From assembly GCA_040881945.1 (NCBI GenBank), contig JBBECF010000124.1:1-20747 (forward strand): 20,747 bases of DNA, in the 5' to 3' direction. Under the pieces are notes generated by a model that worked only from the letters and a program-made list of their open reading frames with translations, was not told where the DNA came from and did no database searches. The DNA comes from JBBECF01 sp040881945. GTDB taxonomy: Bacteria; Pseudomonadota; Alphaproteobacteria; Dongiales; Dongiaceae. Positions within the stretch are counted from its first letter, which is position 1, and each line of letters opens with the position of its first letter. A program made the position numbers and the translations under genes. Shown piece by piece: positions 6,131 through 13,816 of this stretch.

Positions 6131-6802
6131 TGTTTCGCCGATCGCGGCCCGAGCGGGTTGCCGATCGCCGAGGCCGCAGGCGCCGAGCGCCATGCGCGTG
6201 ACCAGGGCGGCGGCGGCGCGGTAATCCGCCGGGCGCAGCTTCTTGCGGCCGAGCACCGCCGCCACCTGGGCGTCGAAATCGGCATAGGTCTGGGTCGCCG
6301 CCCAGATGACGAAGAACAGGTGCTTCGCCTCGACCGGGGCGATGCGACCGGCGGCGGCCCAGCCGTCGATGACCCGCGCCTTGGCCTCGACCCAGTCGCG
6401 CACCTGGCGCCGGAGATAGTCGGCGACCTGCGGCGCCCCGTGCAGCAGCTCGTTGGCGAACACCTTGGAGGCCAAGGGGCGGCGCCGCGAGTAGTCGATC
6501 TTGGCGGCGATGTAGGCGGCGAGCGCCGCGGCCGGATCCGCTTCGGGCGTGATCTGCTGGCCGGCGGCCAGCCACAGATCGAGGATGTTCTCGAGCACGC
6601 GACGGTAGAGCGCCTCCTTGGTCCGGAAGTAATAGTGGAGATTGGCCTTCGGCAGCCCGGCCCGCTCGGCGATCGCCGCCGTGGTCGCCCCGGAGAACCC
6701 GGCCTCGGCGAACACCGCCTCGGCGGCGGCGAGGATGCGCGCCTCGCTGCGCTGCCGCTTCGTGGCGTGGCGGCGGCCGTCGGGCGCGCGCGGACGCGTC
6801 AT
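6113..6802 (-). CDS. rutR: RutR-like TetR-family regulator of pyrimidine catabolism
   Basis: A 229-residue repressor-type protein. The N-terminal TetR helix-turn-helix spans about residues 18-65 (FAEAGFSGATTAAIAERAGL then PKANLHYYFRTKEALY). The C-terminal half resembles E. coli RutR throughout: ENILDLWLAA, SRRRPLASKVFANELLHGAP, VIDGWAAAGRIAP, HLFFVIWAATQTYADFDAQV. RutR binds uracil or thymine and then leaves DNA. The start at ATG 6802 was preferred because longer starts (6838, 6874) would run through the operator at 6832-6845. It is divergent from preT, and the palindrome between them implies control of the preT operon and of itself. The last five residues come from repeat copy C; the regulatory domain itself looks complete. 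Confidence 0.9.
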   Translation of the reverse strand: MTRPRAPDGRRHATKRQRSEARILAAAEAVFAEAGFSGATTAAIAERAGLPKANLHYYFRTKEALYRRVLENILDLWLAAGQQITPEADPAAALAAYIAAKIDYSRRRPLASKVFANELLHGAPQVADYLRRQVRDWVEAKARVIDGWAAAGRIAPVEAKHLFFVIWAATQTYADFDAQVAAVLGRKKLRPADYRAAAALVTRMALGACGLGDRQPARAAIGETLDSNT

Positions 6803-6830
6803 CGCCGGCACGCGCGCGCCCCGATAAAAT

Positions 6831-6860
6831 TTGACCATTTGGTCAGGTTCCCCATAGAAT
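6831..6860 (+). promoter_or_regulatory. Sigma-70 promoter of the pyrimidine operon (preT)
   Basis: TTGACC (6831-6836), an 18-bp spacer, and TAGAAT (6855-6860). Each hexamer matches consensus at five of six bases. The expected start is near 6867, leaving a leader of about 57 nt with AAGGAGGG at 6906-6913 before the preT ATG. The -35 and part of the spacer lie inside the RutR-type operator, so bound repressor would block RNA polymerase. Confidence 0.65.
6832..6845. promoter_or_regulatory. RutR operator palindrome
   Basis: TGACCA-TT-TGGTCA is a perfect palindrome matching the core of the E. coli RutR box TTGACCAnnTGGTCAA. The left flank T is present; the right flank is G instead of A. It sits in the rutR-preT divergent intergenic region and overlaps the -35 element of the preT promoter. 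I found no second copy elsewhere in the window by eye. Confidence 0.85.
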
Positions 6861-6923
6861 GACCGCCGCGGCAAGTAAGGCTAACCCGCGCGTTGGCCGG
6901 CCGGCAAGGAGGGTCCCCCGGGG

Positions 6924-8273
6924 ATGGCAGACCAGCCGGACGTGGCGTCGGCCCGACTCGCCGCCGACGACTACGCGGCCAACTTCGCCGACGTCGCGCC
7001 GCCGCTCGATGCCGGCCGCGCGCTGGTCGAGAGCAGCCGCTGTTATTTCTGCCATGACGCGCCGTGCATCGAGGCCTGCCCGACCGGCATCGACATCCCG
7101 AACTTCATCCGCAAGATCGCCACCGGCAACCTCAAGGGCGCGGCGGTGAACATCCTGGAAGAGAACATTTTCGGCGGCGCTTGCGCGCGCGTCTGCCCGA
7201 CCGAGGTGCTGTGCGAGGAGGCCTGCGTGCGCAACCTCGCGGAATCGAAGCCGGTCAATATCGGCGCCCTGCAGCGCCACGCCACCGACTGGCTGTTCGA
7301 CCGGGACATCCAGCCGTTCGCGCCGGCCCCGGCGAGCGGGCGGCGCGTCGCCGTCGTGGGCGGCGGCCCGGCCGGACTGGCCTGCGCCCATCGGCTGGCG
7401 CTGCTCGGCCATTCCGTGACGGTGTTCGAGGCGCGGGACAAGCTCGGCGGCCTTAACGAATACGGCATCGCCGCCTACAAGGTGCCGGACGACTTCGCCC
7501 AGCGCGAGGTCGCCTTCGTGCTCTCGATCGGCAACATCGAGGCGCGTTGCGGCCAGGCGCTCGGCCGTGACATCACGCTGAGCGACCTGCGGCGCGGCTT
7601 CGACGCGGTGTTCCTCGGGCTCGGGCTGGCCGGGGTCAACGCCGTGCGGCTCGAGGACGCGGACCTGGCCGGGGTCGAGGACGCGGTCGCCTATATCGCG
7701 CGGCTGCGCCAGGCGCGCGACCTGGCCGAGCTGCCGGTCGGCCGCCGCGTCGTCGTGATCGGCGGCGGCAACACCGCGATCGACGCGGCGGTGCAGAGCA
7801 AGCGCCTGGGCGCCGAGGACGTGACCATCGTCTACCGCCGCGGGCGGACGCAGATGGGCGCCACCGCCCATGAGCAGGAGTTCGCCCAGGTCAACGGCGT
7901 CAGGATCAAGCATTGGGCGCGGCCGGTGCGCCTGGTCGGGCGCGGCGGCGCGGTGCGCGAGGTCGAGTTCGAATACACCCAGCTCGACGAGGCCGGCCGG
8001 CTCGCCGGCACCGGCGACCGCTTCGCGCTAGCCGCCGATATGGTATTCAAGGCGATCGGGCAGGTGTTCGTGCCGGACCCGCTGACCGCCGGCGGCGTCG
8101 AGCCGCTCGATCTCGCCGACGGCCGCATCCTGGTCAACGCCGACCGCCGGACGTCGCTGCCCGGCGTCTATGCCGGCGGCGACTGCGTCGCCGGCCTCGA
8201 CCTGACGGTGCGCGGCGTCGAGGACGGCAAGGTCGCCGCCCACGCCATCGACCGCGCCTTGCGGAGGCCGTAG
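6924..8273 (+). CDS. preT: NAD(P)-dependent dihydropyrimidine dehydrogenase, FAD/FeS electron-input subunit PreT
   Basis: A 449-residue homologue of the N-terminal half of mammalian dihydropyrimidine dehydrogenase and of glutamate synthase small subunits. Two N-terminal 4Fe-4S motifs use C40, C43, C48, C52 and C87, C91, C97, C101. An FAD dinucleotide fold follows (VAVVGGGPAG, G146-G151), then an NAD(P) fold (GGGNTAID, about 280-287), and a C-terminal FAD-contact block VYAGGDC. PreT takes electrons from NAD(P)H and feeds PreA, which reduces uracil and thymine. The start at ATG 6924 has AAGGAGGG 10 nt upstream. It is the first gene of the presumed RutR-controlled operon. A REP-like hairpin repeat separates it from preA. 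Whether the cofactor is NADH or NADPH cannot be read here. Confidence 0.95.
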   Translation: MADQPDVASARLAADDYAANFADVAPPLDAGRALVESSRCYFCHDAPCIEACPTGIDIPNFIRKIATGNLKGAAVNILEENIFGGACARVCPTEVLCEEACVRNLAESKPVNIGALQRHATDWLFDRDIQPFAPAPASGRRVAVVGGGPAGLACAHRLALLGHSVTVFEARDKLGGLNEYGIAAYKVPDDFAQREVAFVLSIGNIEARCGQALGRDITLSDLRRGFDAVFLGLGLAGVNAVRLEDADLAGVEDAVAYIARLRQARDLAELPVGRRVVVIGGGNTAIDAAVQSKRLGAEDVTIVYRRGRTQMGATAHEQEFAQVNGVRIKHWARPVRLVGRGGAVREVEFEYTQLDEAGRLAGTGDRFALAADMVFKAIGQVFVPDPLTAGGVEPLDLADGRILVNADRRTSLPGVYAGGDCVAGLDLTVRGVEDGKVAAHAIDRALRRP

Positions 8274-8296
8274 CGGTCGGGATCGTGGGCCGATAG

Positions 8297-8356
8297 CCTC
8301 ATCCTTCGACAGGCTCGGGATGAGGCCCTCATGTTGAGCCTGTCGAAACATGAGGG
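8297..8356. repeat. REP/BIME-like palindromic repeat between preT and preA
   Basis: The unit TTCGACAGGCTC and its exact complement GAGCCTGTCGAA form an inverted pair, each arm also nested in a small hairpin (CCTCATCC/GGGATGAGG and CCTCATGTT/AACATGAGG). This CCTTCGACAGGCTC...GATGAGG pattern is a common intergenic repeat in alphaproteobacterial genomes. It lies 24 bp after preT and 32 bp before preA, and may modulate the relative amounts of the two subunit messages. Confidence 0.8.
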
Positions 8357-8387
8357 GCGGGCGGGCGCTGTATGGAGGGCTGATGGG

Positions 8388-9662
8388 ATGGCCGATCTGC
8401 GATCCGATTTCGCCGGCATCAAGTCGCCGAACCCGTTCTGGCTGGCCTCGGCGCCGCCGACCGACAAGGAATACAACGTGGTGCGCGCCTTCCGCGCGGG
8501 CTGGGGCGGCGTCGTCTGGAAGACGCTGGGCGAGGACCCGCCGATCGTCAACACCTGCTCGCGCTACGGCGCCCACCACCTCAACGACGACCGCATGGTC
8601 GGCTTCAACAACATCGAGCTGATCACCGACCGGCCGCTCGAGACGAACCTGCGCGAGATCAAGCAGGTCAAGCGCGACTGGCCGGACCGGGCGCTCGTCG
8701 TCTCGCTCATGGTGCCGTGCGAGGAGCCGAGTTGGGCCGCCATCCTGAAGCGGGTGGAGGAGACCGGGGCCGACGGCGTCGAGCTGAACTTCGGCTGCCC
8801 GCACGGCATGTCGGAGCGCGGCATGGGCTCGGCCGTCGGCCAGGTGCCCGACTACGTCGAGATGGTGGCGCGCTGGTGCAAGGCGCACACGCGCATGCCG
8901 GTCCTGGTCAAGCTGACGCCCAATGTCACCGACATCCGCGCCCCGGCGCGCGCCGCCAAGGCCGGCGGCGCCGACGGCGTGTCGCTGATCAACACCATCA
9001 ACTCGATCACCTCGATCGACCTCGACCGCATGGCGCCGACCCCGACGGTGGACGGCAAGGGCACGCATGGCGGCTATTGCGGCCCGGCCGTGAAGCCGAT
9101 CGCGCTGCACATGGTGGCCGACATCGCCCGCGCCCCGGCCACCGCCGGCCTGCCGATCTCCGCCATCGGCGGCATCGCCAACTGGCGCGACGCTGCGGAA
9201 TTCATGGCGCTCGGCGCCGGCACCGTGCAGGTGTGCACGGCGGCGATGCATTACGGCTTCAAGATCGTCGACGACATGATCGACGGCCTGGCCAACTGGA
9301 TGGACGCGAAGGGCCATGCCCGGCTCGGCGATTTCGTCGGCGCCGCCGTGCCGAACGTCACCGACTGGCAGTTCCTCAACATCAACTTCAAGACCATCGC
9401 CGCGATCGATCAGGACCTGTGCATCGCCTGCGGGCTGTGCCATATCGCCTGCGAGGATACCTCGCACCAGGCGATCGCGGCCGGGCGCGTCGACGGCCGG
9501 CGCCGCTACGAGGTGATCGACGCCGAATGCGTCGGCTGCAACCTGTGCCAGCATGTCTGCCCGGTCCCGGGGTGCATCGCCATGGTCGAAATCGACACCG
9601 GCAAGCCATACATGAACTGGACGCAAGACCCGCGCAATCCGCACCGCCAGGCGGCGGAATAG
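8388..9662 (+). CDS. preA: Dihydropyrimidine dehydrogenase catalytic FMN subunit PreA
   Basis: A 424-residue FMN barrel (about residues 1-330) of the dihydroorotate dehydrogenase type with a C-terminal ferredoxin domain. The barrel shows NPFWLASAPPTDK, ELNFGCPHGMSERGMGS, VKLTPNVTDI, INTINSITSIDLDRM, HGGYCGPAVKPIAL and ISAIGGI. Two 4Fe-4S motifs are C345, C348, C351, C355 and C381, C384, C387, C391. It reduces uracil/thymine to 5,6-dihydro forms with electrons from PreT. The cysteine used as general acid in mammalian enzyme (loop GERGMGLACGQ) is Val150 here; as I recall, bacterial relatives share this. ATG 8388 has GGAGGG 8 nt upstream; a longer reading from 8331 lies in the REP-like repeat and was refused. 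A 39-bp gap leads to the amidohydrolase. Confidence 0.95.
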   Translation: MADLRSDFAGIKSPNPFWLASAPPTDKEYNVVRAFRAGWGGVVWKTLGEDPPIVNTCSRYGAHHLNDDRMVGFNNIELITDRPLETNLREIKQVKRDWPDRALVVSLMVPCEEPSWAAILKRVEETGADGVELNFGCPHGMSERGMGSAVGQVPDYVEMVARWCKAHTRMPVLVKLTPNVTDIRAPARAAKAGGADGVSLINTINSITSIDLDRMAPTPTVDGKGTHGGYCGPAVKPIALHMVADIARAPATAGLPISAIGGIANWRDAAEFMALGAGTVQVCTAAMHYGFKIVDDMIDGLANWMDAKGHARLGDFVGAAVPNVTDWQFLNINFKTIAAIDQDLCIACGLCHIACEDTSHQAIAAGRVDGRRRYEVIDAECVGCNLCQHVCPVPGCIAMVEIDTGKPYMNWTQDPRNPHRQAAE

Positions 9663-9701
9663 ATGGCGGCGGGGGCGCGCCGGTTCGAAAGGGGGGCAAA
9701 A

Positions 9702-10943
9702 ATGAAAACGAACATCCGCGTCGACGGCCAGCGCCTGTGGGACAGCCTGATGGAACTGGCGAAGATCGGCGCCACCGACAAGGGCGGCGTCTGCCGCCTG
9801 GCGCTGACCGACCTCGACCGCGAGGCACGCGACCTGTTCGTGCGCTGGTGCAAGGAGGCCGGCTGCACGATCACCGTCGATCGCATCGGCAACATCTTCG
9901 CAAGGCGGCCGGGCCGCGACAATTCGCTGCCGCCGGTGATGACCGGCAGCCACATCGACAGCCAGCCGACGGGCGGCAAGTTCGACGGCGCCTACGGCGT
10001 GCTCGCCGGGCTCGAGGTCGTGCGCACCCTCAACGACCACGATTACGAGACCGACGCGCCGATCGAGATCGCCGTGTGGACCAACGAGGAGGGTTCGCGC
10101 TTCGCCCCGGCAATGGTCGCCTCGGGCGTCTTCGCCGGCGTCTTCGACCTCGACTACGGCCTCGGCCGCGCCGACCCATCGGGCAAGACCATGGGCGAGG
10201 AGCTGAAACGGATCGGCTATGCCGGCGAGACCGCAGTCGGTGGCCGCCCGGTCGGCGCCTTCTTCGAGGCGCATATCGAGCAGGGCCCGATCCTCGAGGC
10301 CGAGGGCAAGACGATCGGCGTCGTGCAGGGGGTCCAGGGCATCCGCTGGTACGAGCTCACGGTAACCGGGATGGAGGCGCACGCCGGGCCGACGCCGATG
10401 CCGCGCCGCCGCGACGCCCTGGTCGGGGCGGCGCGGATGGTCGGCGCCGTCAACCGCATCGGCCTGACGAACCCGCCCAACGCCTGCGCCACCGTGGGCA
10501 TGATGCAGGTGACGCCGAATTCGCGGAACGTGATTCCGGGCACGGTCTTTTTCACCGTCGACTTCCGCCATCCCGACGCCGACGTGCTCGCCGCCATGGG
10601 CGCCGAGCTGAAGCGGCAGTGCGAGGCGGTCGCGGCCGAGCTTCGCCTCGACCTCGAATTCGACGAGATCTGGTATTCGCCGCCGGTCAAGTTCGCCCCC
10701 GACTGCGTCGCCGCGGTGCAGCGCGCCGCCGACGAGCTCGGCTTCGCCAACCGCGCCATCGTCAGCGGCGCCGGTCACGATTCGGTCTATCTGTCGCGGG
10801 TGGCGCCGACCGCCATGGTGTTCATCCCGTGCAAGGACGGCATCAGCCACAACGAGATCGAGAGCGCCACGCCCGAGCATCTCGCCGCCGGCTGCGACGT
10901 GCTGCTGCGCGCGATGCTCGACCGGGCGAGGCATGCCGGGTGA
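9702..10943 (+). CDS. M20-family Zn amidohydrolase, probable beta-ureidopropionase (N-carbamoyl-beta-alanine hydrolase)
   Basis: A 413-residue member of the M20 branch that holds allantoate amidohydrolase, N-carbamoyl-L-amino acid hydrolase and bacterial/yeast beta-alanine synthase. Predicted di-metal ligands are H84 (TGSHIDS), D95 (GGKFDGAYG), E130 in NEEGSRF, H191 (EAHIEQGP) and H383 (ISHNEIE). The dimerisation lid domain (EAHAGPTPMPRRRDAL) is in the middle. Next to preT-preA the likely reaction is N-carbamoyl-beta-alanine to beta-alanine, CO2 and NH3. Sequence alone does not exclude allantoate or other carbamoyl amino acids. The start at ATG 9702 was taken because AAAGGGGGG precedes it; an earlier ATG at 9663 lacks a site. 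The stop overlaps the next gene's start (GTGA). Confidence 0.88.
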   Translation: MKTNIRVDGQRLWDSLMELAKIGATDKGGVCRLALTDLDREARDLFVRWCKEAGCTITVDRIGNIFARRPGRDNSLPPVMTGSHIDSQPTGGKFDGAYGVLAGLEVVRTLNDHDYETDAPIEIAVWTNEEGSRFAPAMVASGVFAGVFDLDYGLGRADPSGKTMGEELKRIGYAGETAVGGRPVGAFFEAHIEQGPILEAEGKTIGVVQGVQGIRWYELTVTGMEAHAGPTPMPRRRDALVGAARMVGAVNRIGLTNPPNACATVGMMQVTPNSRNVIPGTVFFTVDFRHPDADVLAAMGAELKRQCEAVAAELRLDLEFDEIWYSPPVKFAPDCVAAVQRAADELGFANRAIVSGAGHDSVYLSRVAPTAMVFIPCKDGISHNEIESATPEHLAAGCDVLLRAMLDRARHAG

Positions 10944-11737
10944 GCGGCGCCGCGGCCGGGCATCGGGTCGTGGACGTCCGCGGCCTGTCCCTGACTTACG
11001 AAACGGCGGACGGGCCGGTCTATGCGCTCGCCGACGTGGACCTGCAGGTCGACCGGGGCGAGTTCGTTTCGTTCATCGGGCCGTCGGGCTGCGGCAAGAC
11101 CACGCTGTTGCGCGTGATCGCCGATCTGGAGCGGCCGAGCGCCGGCCACGTCGCGGTCAACGGCACGACGCCGGAACAGGCGCGCCTGGCCCGCGCCTAC
11201 GGCTATGTCTTCCAGGCGGCCGCTCTCTATCCCTGGCGCACGATCGAGCGCAACGTCACGTTGCCGCTCGAGATCATGGGCGTGCCGGCGGCCGAGCGCC
11301 GGGCGCGGGCGGCGCGCTACCTCGATCTGGTCAACCTCAAGGGGTTCGAGAACAAATACCCGTGGCAGCTTTCCGGCGGGATGCAGCAGCGCGCCTCGAT
11401 CGCGCGCGCGCTGTCGTTCGATCCGGATCTCCTGCTCATGGACGAACCCTTCGGCGCGCTCGACGAGATCGTGCGCGACCATTTGAACGAACAGCTCCTG
11501 GGGCTGTGGGACCGCACCGGCAAGACCGTCGTCTACGTCACCCATTCGATCCCCGAGGCGGTGTTCCTGTCGACCAGGATCGTCGTCATGTCGCCGCGGC
11601 CCGGCCGCATCATCGACGTGATCGACTGCGATTTTCCGCGCCGGCGCAGCCTCGACATCCGCGAGACGCCGGATTTCCTCAAGGTCGCGCACCGCGTGCG
11701 CGCCGGACTGCGTGCCGGGCACGGCTATGACGATTGA
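10940..11737 (+). CDS. ABC importer ATPase, NitT/TauT type, putative pyrimidine uptake
   Basis: A 265-residue ATPase with Walker A GPSGCGKTT (47-55), Q-loop VFQAAALYPWRT, signature LSGGMQQ (144-150), Walker B LLLMDEPFG (D168, E169) and switch H202 in THSIPEA. It is closest in style to the nitrate/taurine/sulfonate ATPases (SsuB/TauB). It would power import by the two permeases that follow. GTG 10940 overlaps the amidohydrolase stop by 4 bp, implying translational coupling. The substrate is inferred only from the company of pyrimidine genes and the NMT1/THI5-like binding protein at 13817-14806. Confidence 0.92.
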   Translation: MSGAAAGHRVVDVRGLSLTYETADGPVYALADVDLQVDRGEFVSFIGPSGCGKTTLLRVIADLERPSAGHVAVNGTTPEQARLARAYGYVFQAAALYPWRTIERNVTLPLEIMGVPAAERRARAARYLDLVNLKGFENKYPWQLSGGMQQRASIARALSFDPDLLLMDEPFGALDEIVRDHLNEQLLGLWDRTGKTVVYVTHSIPEAVFLSTRIVVMSPRPGRIIDVIDCDFPRRRSLDIRETPDFLKVAHRVRAGLRAGHGYDD

Positions 11738-12623
11738 GGCCGCCGTCGCCGCGCCGGCGCCGGGGCGCGCGCTGCCAGTGGCGGCGATGCTGTTGGCGCT
11801 CCTGGCGGTGTGGTACGGCGCGGCGGTCTTCCTCAACGCGCCGATGCAGATCGACCGGTTCGAGCGCGAGCAGGCGGCGTGGACGGCGTCGGATCTCGTC
11901 GCCGCCACGCTGCGGATGGAGCGGCCGCTGCTGCCGGCGCCGCACCAGATCGCCGTGGAGATGAAACAGACCCTCTTCGACCTCAGCGTCACCTCGAAGC
12001 GCAGCCTGGCTTATCATTCCTGGGTCACGCTGTCCTCGACCCTGCTCGGCTTCGTCATCGGCTCGTTCGTCGGCCTCGTGCTCGCGGCCGGGATCGTCCA
12101 TGCCAGGACCCTGGAGAAGAGCCTGATGCCGTGGGTCATCTCGTCGCAGACGATTCCGATCCTGGCGATCGCGCCGATGATCGTGGTCGTCCTCGGCGCG
12201 ATCGGGCTGAAGGGGCTCGTGCCGAAGGCGATCATCTCGACCTATCTGTGCTTTTTCCCGGTCGCCATCGGCATGGTGAAGGGGCTGCGGTCGCCCGACA
12301 CGCTGCAAATGGACCTGATGCGGACCTACAACGCGACGCGCTGGCAGACGTTCCGCCTGTTGCGCTGGCCGGCGGCGGTGCCCTTCCTGTTCGCCAGCCT
12401 CAAGGTCGCGATCGCGATCAGCCTGGTCGGGGCGATCGTCGGCGAGCTGCCGACCGGCGCGCAGGCCGGGCTGGGCGCCCGCCTGCTGGTCGGCTCGTAT
12501 TACGGCCAGACGGTGCAGATCTGGGCGGCGCTGATCGCCGCCGCGACCCTCGCGGCCGCCCTGGTCGGGCTGGTCGGGCTGGCGGAACGGATCGTCGGCC
12601 GGGCCAGGGGGGAACGGACGTGA
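11727..12623 (+). CDS. ABC importer permease 1 (BPD_transp_1, NitT/TauT type)
   Basis: A 298-residue inner-membrane permease. TM1 is ALPVAAMLLALLAVWYGAAVF. A periplasmic stretch of about 70 residues (to about residue 95) follows, longer than in most SsuC-like permeases. The remaining TMs include LSSTLLGFVIGSFVGLVLAAG. The coupling EAA loop is at MRTYNATRWQTFRLLRWPAA. The start at ATG 11727 overlaps the ATPase gene by 11 bp. It probably pairs with permease 2, giving a heterodimeric channel; related importers often use one permease gene twice, so the pair is notable. Confidence 0.9.
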   Translation: MTIEAAVAAPAPGRALPVAAMLLALLAVWYGAAVFLNAPMQIDRFEREQAAWTASDLVAATLRMERPLLPAPHQIAVEMKQTLFDLSVTSKRSLAYHSWVTLSSTLLGFVIGSFVGLVLAAGIVHARTLEKSLMPWVISSQTIPILAIAPMIVVVLGAIGLKGLVPKAIISTYLCFFPVAIGMVKGLRSPDTLQMDLMRTYNATRWQTFRLLRWPAAVPFLFASLKVAIAISLVGAIVGELPTGAQAGLGARLLVGSYYGQTVQIWAALIAAATLAAALVGLVGLAERIVGRARGERT

Positions 12624-13780
12624 CGGCGCGCTCGCCTCGGCGAAGCCGCCTTCGGCGGAGCCAGGGACGCGACCGGCTCGGCCTGGCGGCGCTCGGACTC
12701 GCGGCGCTCGCGATTCTGCTCGATGCCCTGGACGAGCCGGGCTTTCGCGTCGTCGGCGCGGCGCCGGGCTGGGGTTTGCCGATCGCGCTGGTCGGCGGGC
12801 TGGGCGCCTGGCTCGGCTGGCGGGGGCTGCGCGACCTGCGGGACGCCGTCGTCCTGCTCGCCGGCGTCGCGCTTGCCGCGGCTTGCGCCTGGGTCGCGGG
12901 CCACGGCGGCGCGGCCGGCGGCGGCTTCTGGGCCTTCGTCCTGGCGATCTGGGCGCTGGCCTGGCGCGCCATCGCCGCGCTCGCCGGCCAGCGCAGCCTG
13001 GACCGCACCCGGCAGCGCGCGATCGACCTGCTGGTGCCGGCGGCCTTCGGGCTGTGGCTGGTGTTCCTGTGGGAGGTGCTGGTCACGGGCTTCGACGTGC
13101 CGCAGGTCCTGCTGCCGGCCCCGAGCGCGATCGCGGAGCGGTTTGTCGGCTCACTCCCCATCCTGTGGGCGGATTTCCGGCAGACCTTCCTGAAGGCGAT
13201 CCTGGCCGGCTATGCGCTGGGCTGCGGCGCCGGCTTCGTCGTTGCCGTTCTGGTCGATCGCGTCCCCTTCCTGCAACGCGGGCTGCTGCCGCTCGGCAAT
13301 TTTGCCAGCGCGCTGCCCATCGTCGGCGTCGCGCCGATCATGGTCATGTGGTTCGGCTTCGACTGGCCGTCGAAGGCGGCGGTCGCGGTGATCATGACCT
13401 TCTTTCCGATGCTGACGAATACGGTCGCCGGCCTCGGCGCCGCGCAGCGCATCGACCTCGAGCTGCTGCAATCCTACGGCGCGGGCTATTGGCAGACGCT
13501 GGTGAAGCTGCGCCTGCCGGCGGCCTTGCCCTTCATCTTCAACGCGCTGAAGATCAATTCCACGCTCGCGCTCATCGGCGCGATCGTCGCGGAGTTCTTC
13601 GGCACGCCGACCGTCGGCATGGGATTCCGCATCTCCACGGAAGTGGGGCGGATGAGCCTGGACATGGTATGGGCGGAGATCGTCGTCGCCGCTCTGGCCG
13701 GGTCCGCGTTCTTCGGGATCATCGCCTTGGCGGAGAAGTCGTTTACGTTCTGGCACCCGTCGTACCGTCGTCGGGCGTAG
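12620..13780 (+). CDS. ABC importer permease 2 with extra N-terminal membrane domain
   Basis: A 386-residue permease. The C-terminal 260 residues are a standard BPD_transp_1 unit (LPAPSAIAERF, the TMs, and EAA loop LQSYGAGYWQTLVKLRLPAALP). Ahead of it, residues about 20-120 hold four further hydrophobic segments (GLAALGLAALAILLDAL, WGLPIALVGGLGAWLGW, AVVLLAGVALAAACAWVAG, FWAFVLAIWALAWRAIAAL), so about ten TMs in total. The role of the added part is unknown. GTG 12620 overlaps the permease 1 stop as GTGA and has AGGGGGG upstream. A start nearer residue 125 would give an ordinary permease, but the frame, overlap and ribosome site favour the long form. Confidence 0.85.
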   Translation: MTARSPRRSRLRRSQGRDRLGLAALGLAALAILLDALDEPGFRVVGAAPGWGLPIALVGGLGAWLGWRGLRDLRDAVVLLAGVALAAACAWVAGHGGAAGGGFWAFVLAIWALAWRAIAALAGQRSLDRTRQRAIDLLVPAAFGLWLVFLWEVLVTGFDVPQVLLPAPSAIAERFVGSLPILWADFRQTFLKAILAGYALGCGAGFVVAVLVDRVPFLQRGLLPLGNFASALPIVGVAPIMVMWFGFDWPSKAAVAVIMTFFPMLTNTVAGLGAAQRIDLELLQSYGAGYWQTLVKLRLPAALPFIFNALKINSTLALIGAIVAEFFGTPTVGMGFRISTEVGRMSLDMVWAEIVVAALAGSAFFGIIALAEKSFTFWHPSYRRRA

Positions 13781-13816
13781 GGGGCCGATCAGGGTGGCAA
13801 CATGGGAGATCGACCG

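Noticed and set aside
6803..6874. Longer RutR start sites
   Set aside because: They would place the operator and operon promoter within the coding region; ATG 6802 gives a normal TetR N-terminus.
8331..8387. N-terminal extension of PreA
   Set aside because: It is translated from the REP-like repeat; a good ribosome site precedes ATG 8388, which gives the family-typical N-terminus.
8028..10934. 968-residue minus-strand open frame opposite preA and the amidohydrolase
   Set aside because: Stop-free only because of high GC; composition is His/Arg/Asp-rich with no family motifs, and the plus strand encodes well-conserved enzymes.
8717..10939. Plus-strand frame running into the ABC ATPase, suggesting a giant fusion protein
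   Set aside because: Upstream of 10940 it is an out-of-frame shadow of preA and the amidohydrolase; the ATPase begins at the GTG overlapping the previous stop.
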